64,000 nucleotides of DNA from DATHKG01 sp035489435. Lineage in GTDB: Bacteria; Bacteroidota; Bacteroidia; Chitinophagales; Chitinophagaceae. The translations under genes were made by a program, and so were the position numbers. The notes under the pieces are model-generated. The model did no database searches. It was not told where the DNA came from and saw only the letters and a list, made by a program, of their open reading frames with translations. Position 1 is the first letter of the stretch. Every line of letters starts with the position of its first letter. Location of the stretch: the NCBI GenBank assembly GCA_035489435.1, contig DATHKG010000060.1; one strand, written 5' to 3'. This document shows positions 56,722 to 63,710 of the stretch, piece by piece.

Positions 56722-57457
56722 CAGGTAACGGTTTCATCTGTAGTAGTTTTTTCGCGGCACGCTCACCTTCTTCCTGGCTCAGATTGTTTGCAAGGACATA
56801 ATTTTCCCGGAAGGGTATCCTGTTTTCCTGTAATGCCTGCTTGTAACTATGGAACCTGTCTACATAAACATTGCGGTTTGACATGGCTGTTATATGAACT
56901 ATACGTTTGCATCCCTGGCTGATAAGGTGAGTGGTAACATCATAAGCAGCCTTTCGGTTATCAATAAGGATATTCGGCGAATACTCATGCCCAATCACAC
57001 TGTCAAAAAAGATGACAGGAATTTTTCTTTTGAAGAAAACATCAAAATGATCTATTCGCTTTGTGTCATAAGCAAGCGAAACCAGCAGTCCATCCACACG
57101 GTTATTGAACATCGTTTTTGTACTTTCCAGCTCTTTTTCAAAGGATTTGGAAGATTGAGAAATAATAAGATTGTATCCTTTATTATTGGCCTCGCTTTCT
57201 ATTCCAGCAGTCACAGCCGACATAAAATAGCTGTTGAGTCTTGGTACTATTACTCCGATGTTATTTGTACATTGATCCCGAAGGTTGTGGGCAAAATGAT
57301 TGGATCGATAACCGAGGGCTTCTGCCAGGTCAGCTATCTTCTTTTTTGTTTTTTTACTTACGACCGGATCATCTTTAAGCGCCCGGCTTACGGTGGCAAC
57401 AGAGATATTCAATTTTTCAGCCAGGTCGTAGATGGTAATCTCTTTTGCTCTGTTCAT
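56669..57457 (-). CDS. LacI-family regulator, truncated by deletion and frameshift
   Basis: A 262-residue protein, against about 340 for the family. Residues 1-55 are an intact LacI helix-turn-helix (IYDLAEKLNISVATVSRAL) and 60-240 the sugar-sensor N-terminal lobe (NIGVIVPRLNSYFMSAV; PVIFFDSVIG). After LLQMKPLPD the frame runs into unrelated residues (QYHYCAIGSGHSQFVA) and stops. In the +1 frame from the same point the DNA encodes NTIIVRSDLVIRNSS, the normal C-terminal end of LacI proteins. So roughly 75-80 codons were lost and the frame shifted. DNA binding may survive, but sugar response probably does not. It precedes the xylan genes, its likely targets. Confidence 0.88.
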   Translation of the reverse strand: MNRAKEITIYDLAEKLNISVATVSRALKDDPVVSKKTKKKIADLAEALGYRSNHFAHNLRDQCTNNIGVIVPRLNSYFMSAVTAGIESEANNKGYNLIISQSSKSFEKELESTKTMFNNRVDGLLVSLAYDTKRIDHFDVFFKRKIPVIFFDSVIGHEYSPNILIDNRKAAYDVTTHLISQGCKRIVHITAMSNRNVYVDRFHSYKQALQENRIPFRENYVLANNLSQEEGERAAKKLLQMKPLPDQYHYCAIGSGHSQFVA

Positions 57458-57566
57458 ACTTGAAATTAGTAATACTTTTGAGCTATTAAGTTAATCATTA
57501 TTCTGCGAGATGCCGCCCGGGCTGGCGTTTATCACAAAGATCATTAACCGTGTAGTGCTTGGTTAT

Positions 57567-57719
57567 TGAAAAATGTTCGGATCTATACAGCTTTCAGTTC
57601 TGAAAAACTTTCAGTACTAATAAAGTTTCAGATCTGAAAAACTTTCAATACTGATGAAGTTTCAGATCTGTAATGCGGTTAGTTCTGAAAAACTTACAGT
57701 ACTGAATAACTCATAGATC
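57567..57719. repeat. Nine-unit 17-bp tandem repeat
   Basis: Nine contiguous 17-bp units, consensus TGAAAAACTTTCAGTAC or TGATAAAGTTTCAGATC, with two alternating sub-types giving a 34-bp higher-order period over the first part. Unit boundaries create palindromes such as TTTCAGATCTGAAA. No reading frame is maintained. It lies between the LacI-type and hsp20 genes, 110 bp from the LacI start. Confidence 0.85.
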
Positions 57720-57798
57720 CGGGAATTTAAGCTTTGAAGAACAGGACAATCAGAAAATATTCTTCTTTCTATACGATAAACCTACAGTTTGCCAAAAA

Positions 57799-58245
57799 TC
57801 AGTAAACAGCAATCTCAGCAACGTCGTTATGAATTTTTGAATGTGTCTGGTACATAGAAATTGTTAAAATGCCATCTTTGTACTCTGCAGATAAAAAGCC
57901 TGTATCAACATTCCCGGGAACCACAACTTCGCGTCTTATATATTCGCAATCAAATTCCATAGTCCGGCAATATTCATTTTGATTAAGGGGTTCTCTTTGG
58001 TTTCCTGCCTCTATAAAAACCCTGTCACCTTTGGTTTCTATGAATATTTGTTCGCGTTTAAAACCAGGGATAGAAAAGTCAATTCTGTACATCCCCTCGG
58101 CTTCTGTTATATTAATCGGTGGTTTGGATATAAACACATCAGGGGTTTCAAGTCTGGCAATAAGTATGTCCTTATTCTCACGAATTGGTTTATACAATCC
58201 CGGGTAACTTTGATGATCTGTTTTTTTAATTTTAAGAGGTATCAT
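57799..58245 (-). CDS. Small heat-shock protein, Hsp20/alpha-crystallin family
   Basis: A 148-residue chaperone that holds unfolding proteins. The alpha-crystallin domain covers about residues 45-140 (YRIDFSIPGFKREQIFIETK; VPGNVDTGFLSAEYKDGILTI), with the A-x-x-n-G-v-L type signature in AEYKDGILT. The C-terminal IxI-type anchor is weak (AEIAVY). N-terminal 45 residues are atypical. The start codon lies in the first unit of a 31-bp tandem repeat, so the translation start region has been duplicated upstream. Confidence 0.9.
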   Translation of the reverse strand: MIPLKIKKTDHQSYPGLYKPIRENKDILIARLETPDVFISKPPINITEAEGMYRIDFSIPGFKREQIFIETKGDRVFIEAGNQREPLNQNEYCRTMEFDCEYIRREVVVPGNVDTGFLSAEYKDGILTISMYQTHSKIHNDVAEIAVY

Positions 58246-58328
58246 TGTAGTATGATTTATCGTTAAGAGGTATTATTGTATTATGGTTTATCGTTACGAG
58301 ATATCATTGTATTATGGTTTATCGTTAC
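58236..58328. repeat. Three-unit 31-bp tandem repeat over the hsp20 start
   Basis: Units at 58236-58266, 58267-58297 and 58298-58328 share GAGGTATCATTGTATTATGG then TTTATCGTTAC. The first contains the hsp20 ATG (58243-58245, minus strand). The third also carries a minus-strand ATG, which opens an eight-codon frame (ATGATATCTCGTAACG...) ending in TAA, so a mini-ORF precedes the gene. Confidence 0.85.
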
Positions 58329-58550
58329 GAATCTGTGGTTATCCGCGTTTTTGGTTTTGGAGGCCTGGATAACAAATTTCGCTAAACAATAAACGGAAAA
58401 GGATGACAGTTGTTAGCTTAACGGGTGACTCTTATCAGCAAACTGTTGTTATCTTTCCATAATGTTATCTTTGCATAATATTACCTTTCATAATAATTAA
58501 TTATAAAAGCGCTTTTACTGAACACTTGTTCAATTCAGTTGCTTAATAAG
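58329..58550. other. Intergenic region upstream of selU
   Basis: With the repeats this makes a 305-bp gap between hsp20 and selU. It includes imperfect iterations of TTATCTTTCCATAATG near 58449-58495, but no gene or clear terminator. Confidence 0.5.
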
Positions 58551-59618
58551 ATGCTTCAGTCTATCACGATTTCGCAATTTTTGTTTTCCAACCCGGCAAT
58601 CACTGTGCTGGATGTCCGGACACCAGCGGAATTTGCTCATGGTCACATTCCCGGTGCATCAAATCTTCCCTTGTTTACAAACGAAGAACGTGTGCAGGTG
58701 GGTACTACCTATAAACAGCAGGGTAAGGAATTGGCAATTTTGCTGGGATTTGATCTGACCGGGGCCAAATGGTCACAGTTTATCAGGGACGCATTGGTTA
58801 TGGCTCCCGACAAAAAACTAGCTGTACACTGCTGGCGAGGTGGCATGCGGAGTGGCGCAATGGCCTGGGCGCTCAACCTTTATGGCTTTGATGTACATAT
58901 AATCACAGGGGGTTACAAAAATTATCGCCGATGGGCGCACCAGCAATTTGCAAAGCCGTTCGAAATTTGTCTTGTTGGTGGCATGACTGGCTCAGGTAAG
59001 ACGAAGATTCTACATGAACTCCGGAATCTTGATGAACAGGTAATAGACCTGGAAGATCTTGCCGCTCACCAGGGATCTGTATATGGCTCAATGAATAAAC
59101 TGGTGCAGCCGACCCAGGAGCAGTTTGAAAATAATCTTGCTTTTGCCTTATCCAGGTTTGATTCAAAAAAAAGGGTATGGGTAGAAGATGAGAGTATCAA
59201 TATAGGCCGGTGCCAGATTCCAAAGCCATTGTGGAATCAAATGCTGGCTTCACCTTTGGTTGATGTTCAACTTCCGGTTGATCTGAGGGTGGAATCCTTA
59301 ACCAATGAATATGGAATATTAGATCAAAATTTTTTAATTGACTCCACTGCAAAGATTCGTAAGCGCCTCGGACCCGAACAATGTAATCTCGCCATTTCCG
59401 CTATCAGGGAAAAACGCATGGCAGATTTTGTTCGACAAGTACTTGTTTATTATGACAAGACTTATCGCGCCGGGCTAGGTCACAAATCGCCGGGATTTAT
59501 ACACCCGGTAATATTGGATACGACCGATCATCATCAAAACGCATTAAAAGTTTTAAAGGCTATTAAAGACCCGGAAACTTTTGCAGTCAAAAATCAACAT
59601 TCAAACTATATCAATTGA
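58551..59618 (+). CDS. selU: tRNA 2-selenouridine synthase
   Basis: A 355-residue enzyme (also called MnmH or YbbB) that replaces 2-thiouridine by 2-selenouridine at the wobble position of Lys, Glu and Gln tRNAs using selenophosphate. The ATG at 58551 is preferred over a TTG at 58539. An N-terminal rhodanese domain (to about residue 130) carries the catalytic Cys94 in VHCWRGGMRSG; then a P-loop GGMTGSGKT (143-151) opens the second domain. The stop overlaps the TTG start of selD by four bases, so both proteins are made from one transcript. Confidence 0.94.
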   Translation: MLQSITISQFLFSNPAITVLDVRTPAEFAHGHIPGASNLPLFTNEERVQVGTTYKQQGKELAILLGFDLTGAKWSQFIRDALVMAPDKKLAVHCWRGGMRSGAMAWALNLYGFDVHIITGGYKNYRRWAHQQFAKPFEICLVGGMTGSGKTKILHELRNLDEQVIDLEDLAAHQGSVYGSMNKLVQPTQEQFENNLAFALSRFDSKKRVWVEDESINIGRCQIPKPLWNQMLASPLVDVQLPVDLRVESLTNEYGILDQNFLIDSTAKIRKRLGPEQCNLAISAIREKRMADFVRQVLVYYDKTYRAGLGHKSPGFIHPVILDTTDHHQNALKVLKAIKDPETFAVKNQHSNYIN

Positions 59619-60667
59619 ATATAACTGATATCAAATTAACCGCTTACTCACACGGAGCCGGTTGCGGTTGCAAAATTAGTCCCGCTGTACTTGACAAAAT
59701 ATTACACAGTTCGATTCCTTCCATAGCCGATCCTAGATTGATTGTTGGTAACAAAGACCGGGATGATGCTGCTGTACTTGATCTTGGCAATGGCACGGCA
59801 CTTATCAGTACAACTGATTTTTTTATGCCGATTGTTGATGATCCTTTCGACTTCGGACGTATTGCTTCTGCCAATGCTATCAGTGATGTATATGCGATGG
59901 GCGGAAAACCGGTTCTTGCAATCGCTATACTTGGCTGGCCGATTGACAAGCTTGCACCGGAGATCGCCAGGAAAGTGCTTGAAGGCGCAAGATCCGTATG
60001 CGCAGAAGCAGGTATCACACTCGCCGGCGGTCATAGTATTGACTGTCCCGAACCGGTTTTTGGACTTGCTGTGAATGGAATTGTGAACATCGAAAATCTC
60101 AGGCAAAATTCAACAGCTACACCAGGTTGTCGTTTATATCTTACCAAGCCTCTTGGAGTCGGGATCTTGTCTACTGCACAAAAGAAAGGATTGTTGCAGC
60201 CGGCAGACCAGGCAATTGCATTAAAGAGTATGACAATGCTGAACAAAGCCGGAGTAGAATTTGGCAAACTGGGTTATGTAAAAGCGTTGACCGACGTCAC
60301 TGGTTTTGGGTTACTTGGGCATCTAAGTGAAATGTGCGAAGGCAGCGGACTGGCGGCAGTTATCGGGTTTGATAAAATACCTGTTATTGAATCGCTTCAA
60401 GGATATCTTGCTCAAAATTGCGTACCCGGTGGTGCTGTGAGAAACTGGAAAAGCTACGGCCATAAAGTGAATACGCTTTCAGATGATAAGAGAAATATTT
60501 TATCGGATCCCCAAACCAGCGGTGGGTTGTTAGTTGCTGTTTCAGATGAATATGCAACCGAATTTGAACAAATTCTTAAGGAGCTGGGTTTCCCTGAAAA
60601 ATGTTGCAAATCGTTTGGACAACTTGTACCGGCCTTAGGGGAAATAATTATTACTGTGGAGGAATAG
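59615..60667 (+). CDS. selD: Selenide, water dikinase
   Basis: A 350-residue enzyme that makes selenophosphate from selenide and ATP, the selenium donor for SelU. The start is a TTG at 59615 overlapping the selU stop (TTGA), because no nearby ATG gives the conserved N terminus. The active-site residue is Cys17 (GAGCGCK), not selenocysteine. ATP and metal motifs follow: RDDAAVLDLGNG, DVYAMGG near residues 93-99, LAGGHSI, and LSDPQTSGGLLVAV. No SelA, SelB or SECIS-containing gene is visible, so selenium use may be restricted to tRNA. Confidence 0.95.
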   Translation: MNITDIKLTAYSHGAGCGCKISPAVLDKILHSSIPSIADPRLIVGNKDRDDAAVLDLGNGTALISTTDFFMPIVDDPFDFGRIASANAISDVYAMGGKPVLAIAILGWPIDKLAPEIARKVLEGARSVCAEAGITLAGGHSIDCPEPVFGLAVNGIVNIENLRQNSTATPGCRLYLTKPLGVGILSTAQKKGLLQPADQAIALKSMTMLNKAGVEFGKLGYVKALTDVTGFGLLGHLSEMCEGSGLAAVIGFDKIPVIESLQGYLAQNCVPGGAVRNWKSYGHKVNTLSDDKRNILSDPQTSGGLLVAVSDEYATEFEQILKELGFPEKCCKSFGQLVPALGEIIITVEE

Positions 60668-60757
60668 TTTCTGATAATTCTCTCCGTTTCCAATCCATAA
60701 AACATTCAAAACACAGATCCTTTACCCGGCAGGTAGATAATCATAGTTATCTATGCC

Positions 60758-60837
60758 TGTATGTTGGGATCCGTAAGGTTATGTTGGGAACCACAAGTGT
60801 ATATTGGTATCCGCAAATGTATGTTGGTATCTGCATG
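60758..60837. repeat. Four-unit 20-bp tandem repeat after selD
   Basis: Four 20-bp units (60758-60777, 60778-60797, 60798-60817, 60818-60837) with core TGTATGTTGGTATCCGCAAG and several substitutions. It lies in the 185-bp gap between the convergent selD and DUF3570 genes, 90 bp after the selD stop and 16 bp before the DUF3570 stop. Confidence 0.82.
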
Positions 60838-60852
60838 CCACCCGAAAGTTGC

Positions 60853-62040
60853 TTAATATTTCAACTTAACGTTTAACGTGATGACATTTGCACTCATGTC
60901 AATATTTTTCGAATAGTGGCCATACCTGAGTTCAATCATTGAGAGATGCGTGATACCCAAAATCCCGGCAGGTGGCGCCAATCTTATACCGGCACCAAAA
61001 AACGAACTGCTGAATTTTGAAAGATCATAGTTACTTGTGTAAAACGCATCATAATTTGTGTGTTCGCGGTAAGGTGCAAAAAATGAACTGGCGGACTGAT
61101 TGTAATACCTGTAAAACGGGCTCACAGAAATAAACGGAGTGATTTTTACAGGCACTTCTAAACTCGCAGTGTTCGATCTGATGCCCCAGGAATCTGTATA
61201 AAAGCGATAATAACCTCTTAGAATAATCTTATCGCCGGCGAAATAGGAAGCTCTTAACCCAATCGGTATTTTTGTTCTGTTTGATGGCAACTTTTCCTGG
61301 TGTACTGAACCGTCCTGAAAATATACACGATAGAATGGTAAACCCAGGTAACCCTCTTGCTGTATAACATCTCCGAGTATCATAACCTGCAATTCCTTAT
61401 TGACTATCTGCGACCATGATAATGTAGCAGCGAAAGTGTTTCTTGCACTTATATCTTTGGGAGCATTGTCTGTGCTTGCTCCTGTGCGTAATTCAACCGG
61501 TATGATCTTATCCACCTGGTCAAGAAATGCCTGGAACTTAGCAGTCAACTCGCCATTGCGGTTTTTTGTTTTAGCTGAGAAGTTAATATTCCCGCCAAAA
61601 GACTGGTAGTCATATTCACCGGAATAAGATAAGCCCGCACCGATCGAAGTTCCTTTTTCCGAATTTTCCCTTGACCAGCTGAGAGACGGATATAATCTTG
61701 TGTCAGAACCTGATGCTGATGAATTTGCTTTCAGATCTACTTTGTCTGATGATGCTGAAGTGTAATGATCAATTCCCATCTCCATTCCGATCGAATGTTT
61801 TCTTTGTTTTTTATCGTATCTGATCAGGTTGATATCAATCACATTTGCGAAATCGGTTAATTTCTGTGATCCAATGCCACCGGTAACGGCAGCATTGTTT
61901 CCATCCTGCTTGTAATAACTGGACACAAGATTAATTTCATCAATCTTTAGTTTTCGGCTCTTAAAGCTGCTGTCACCTTTCTGTGAATATATATGAAGCA
62001 GGGAGAGTAGTCCTGCAGCAGTTAGAAAAATTCTTCTCAT
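60853..62040 (-). CDS. DUF3570 outer-membrane-like protein
   Basis: A 395-residue exported protein (signal peptide ends LHIYSQ). DUF3570 features: INLVSSYYKQDGNNAAVTGG at the mature N terminus, a barrel of alternating aromatic strands, and the end MSANVITLNVKLKY. It is probably an outer-membrane beta-barrel of 14-18 strands. It is last in a four-gene operon with DUF4266, ApbE and thioredoxin, a combination conserved in other Bacteroidota and in Proteobacteria, from memory. Function unknown; a channel or export role for the DUF4266 lipoprotein is possible. Confidence 0.88.
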   Translation of the reverse strand: MRRIFLTAAGLLSLLHIYSQKGDSSFKSRKLKIDEINLVSSYYKQDGNNAAVTGGIGSQKLTDFANVIDINLIRYDKKQRKHSIGMEMGIDHYTSASSDKVDLKANSSASGSDTRLYPSLSWSRENSEKGTSIGAGLSYSGEYDYQSFGGNINFSAKTKNRNGELTAKFQAFLDQVDKIIPVELRTGASTDNAPKDISARNTFAATLSWSQIVNKELQVMILGDVIQQEGYLGLPFYRVYFQDGSVHQEKLPSNRTKIPIGLRASYFAGDKIILRGYYRFYTDSWGIRSNTASLEVPVKITPFISVSPFYRYYNQSASSFFAPYREHTNYDAFYTSNYDLSKFSSSFFGAGIRLAPPAGILGITHLSMIELRYGHYSKNIDMSANVITLNVKLKY

Positions 62041-62055
62041 TGGTTTGGTTTGGGA

Positions 62056-62322
62056 TTAATTACAACCGCAGCCTCCGCCACTTTTTCCTGAGTTTGCACC
62101 TGATGCGCCTTCGCGGTAAGATTGGAAATTGAGTTCTGATTTTTCAGCTTTCCTGTTACCTAAACTCATCTCTGAATCGTTGAGCTTGTTTTTCTGATAT
62201 TCTTTTACTGTTGTACATGAAGCAAAAATGAAAACAGTAATAAGGCCGATAATTACAACAGTTGAAGAATTGGCAGTGGGAGAGTTACCGGCAGATTTAA
62301 TGGTATTGTTCAGCTGCTTCAT
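62056..62322 (-). CDS. DUF4266 lipoprotein with C-terminal GGGCGCN
   Basis: An 88-residue protein. A long N region, a hydrophobic segment (TVVIIGLITVFIFA) and a lipobox FASC place the lipid Cys near residue 35. The mature 54-residue part holds the DUF4266 pattern NDSEMSLGNRKAEKSELNFQ, then YREGASGANSGKSGGGCGCN. The two closing Cys in GGGCGCN are a family hallmark and suggest a modified, disulfide-linked or metal-binding end. Its start overlaps the apbE stop by 26 bp, so translation is coupled. Confidence 0.88.
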   Translation of the reverse strand: MKQLNNTIKSAGNSPTANSSTVVIIGLITVFIFASCTTVKEYQKNKLNDSEMSLGNRKAEKSELNFQSYREGASGANSGKSGGGCGCN

Positions 62323-63271
62323 GGAGATGGATATTTTTGGATGTGTGGATATTGTTATTGTCGTCGATTATGATGCATTCAATCTGGTGCATCTGGTTTA
62401 TCAGGTTCAGGCCTGCGCGCATACCCATTACCGTTACCGGCGTAGCCATGGCATCAGCCAGTTCAGCATTTGCAGTTATGATGGTAACACTTTTTATCCC
62501 GGTGACTGGTAAACCAGTTTTCGGATTAATGGTGTGTGAATATTTTTTTCCATCTATTACAACGTATTTTTCATAATTGCCTGAAGTAGCGATCGCAACA
62601 TTGGAGATATCCAGGTATGAAAAAGGGAGTTGCGCATTATCGGGGTCTGCAATGCCGATGGTCCATGACTTACCATTCGCCTGGTTTCCCCAGGTTACCA
62701 GGTCGCCGGAGGCATTAATAATACCGCTTTCAACACCTTCCTTCAGCATCATGGTTTTCGCCATATCAGCTGCATAACCTTTACCAATTCCTCCAAATCC
62801 AATTCGCATTCCTTTTTGTCTTAAAAATACAGTGGACTCATGCGGGTTAAGTTCTATATTCCGATAGTTGATCAGCCTGACCATCTGCCTGGCTGTTTTT
62901 GAATCGGGGAGACTTGTCATAGACCTGTCGAAGTTCCATAGTGATTTATCCAGGGAGCCATAACTTATATCAAAGGCGCCATCGGTCACCGTGGAAATGC
63001 GTTGGGATCTTTCAATAAGCTGGTAAACTTCCTGAGATACTTTTACTGCTGATATACCGGCAGCTGCGTTAATTCTGCTTGTTTCACTGTTATCAGAAAA
63101 AGTGGTTAAAAGGGCTTCTATCCGCTTTATCTCTTTTATTGCGATTTCGATTTTTTCCGCTGCCCGGTCGGGATCCCGGGCTACGACAATAATGTCAAAG
63201 TTGTTTCCCATTAATTTTACTGATCGCTTAATTTCCTGTAAGGGAAGCGATATAGATATATTATTGTTCAT
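62297..63271 (-). CDS. apbE: FAD:protein FMN transferase
   Basis: A 324-residue ApbE enzyme that attaches FMN via a phosphoester to Thr or Ser in target proteins (consensus Dxx[ST][GA]AT). Motifs: RLMG-type opening VKLMGNNFDI, SETSRINAAAG, GFGGIGKGYAAD, INASGDLVTWG and HTINPKTGLPV, with the metal-binding ADAMATPVTVMG. There is no signal peptide, unlike typical exported ApbE. I find no matching flavinylation motif in the neighbouring DUF4266 or DUF3570 proteins. The start overlaps the thioredoxin stop by 11 bp. Confidence 0.93.
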   Translation of the reverse strand: MNNNISISLPLQEIKRSVKLMGNNFDIIVVARDPDRAAEKIEIAIKEIKRIEALLTTFSDNSETSRINAAAGISAVKVSQEVYQLIERSQRISTVTDGAFDISYGSLDKSLWNFDRSMTSLPDSKTARQMVRLINYRNIELNPHESTVFLRQKGMRIGFGGIGKGYAADMAKTMMLKEGVESGIINASGDLVTWGNQANGKSWTIGIADPDNAQLPFSYLDISNVAIATSGNYEKYVVIDGKKYSHTINPKTGLPVTGIKSVTIITANAELADAMATPVTVMGMRAGLNLINQMHQIECIIIDDNNNIHTSKNIHLHEAAEQYH

Positions 63272-63710
63272 CGCATAACTTCTTTATCGCCGATGTGAAC
63301 TTTGAAACATCTTCATCAGGAAGACCTTCCCAGGTCTTAACCACGTTTCCGTCGGGAGTCAGCAACACAGTGAATGGAAATTTCCCTTCGCGGTTATATT
63401 TTTCAGCCAGGACCTCATTAGCATTGCGTTGTTCTTTGTTGAGTTGATTTTTTTTGAAACGGGGAAAATCTGCATTGAGTAACACCAGGTTAGATTCAGC
63501 CATTTTTAAGAATGTTTCGCTGGAAAAGATCTCTTTTTCCATCCTGATGCAAGGCCCGCACCAGTCTGATCCTGAGAAGTTTAATAGGATTAACTGATTT
63601 TTTTCGGTGGCAATCCTCCGGGCAGTGTCAAAATCCTTTTGCCAGATGTTGAAAGAGAAAAAGATAAACGAGGTAGCAGTTAGTAATAATAACTTAAAAA
63701 GGTTTCTCAT
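63261..63710 (-). CDS. Thioredoxin-fold protein, exported, WCGPC
   Basis: A 149-residue protein with signal peptide (FKLLLLTATSFIFFSF). Active site WCGPC (Cys51, Cys54) in SGSDWCGPCIRMEKEIF, and cis-Pro loop KFPFTVLLTPDGN. Such Thioredoxin_7/DUF255-like proteins keep periplasmic cysteines reduced. First gene of the operon; it could service the two Cys of the DUF4266 GGGCGCN motif, an inference from the neighbour set. The promoter lies between 63711 and 63797 or upstream of the palindrome. Confidence 0.92.
   Translation of the reverse strand: MRNLFKLLLLTATSFIFFSFNIWQKDFDTARRIATEKNQLILLNFSGSDWCGPCIRMEKEIFSSETFLKMAESNLVLLNADFPRFKKNQLNKEQRNANEVLAEKYNREGKFPFTVLLTPDGNVVKTWEGLPDEDVSKFTSAIKKLCDEQ

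Noticed and set aside
57567..57719. Iteron-type replication origin
   Set aside because: No rep gene, DnaA boxes or plasmid context; 17-bp units alone do not support an origin.
59615..59670. Selenocysteine in SelD
   Set aside because: The active-site codon is TGC/TGT (Cys17), not TGA.
59644..60106. Minus-strand frames of 124 and 134 codons under selD
   Set aside because: Antisense to a well-conserved enzyme gene; no independent support.
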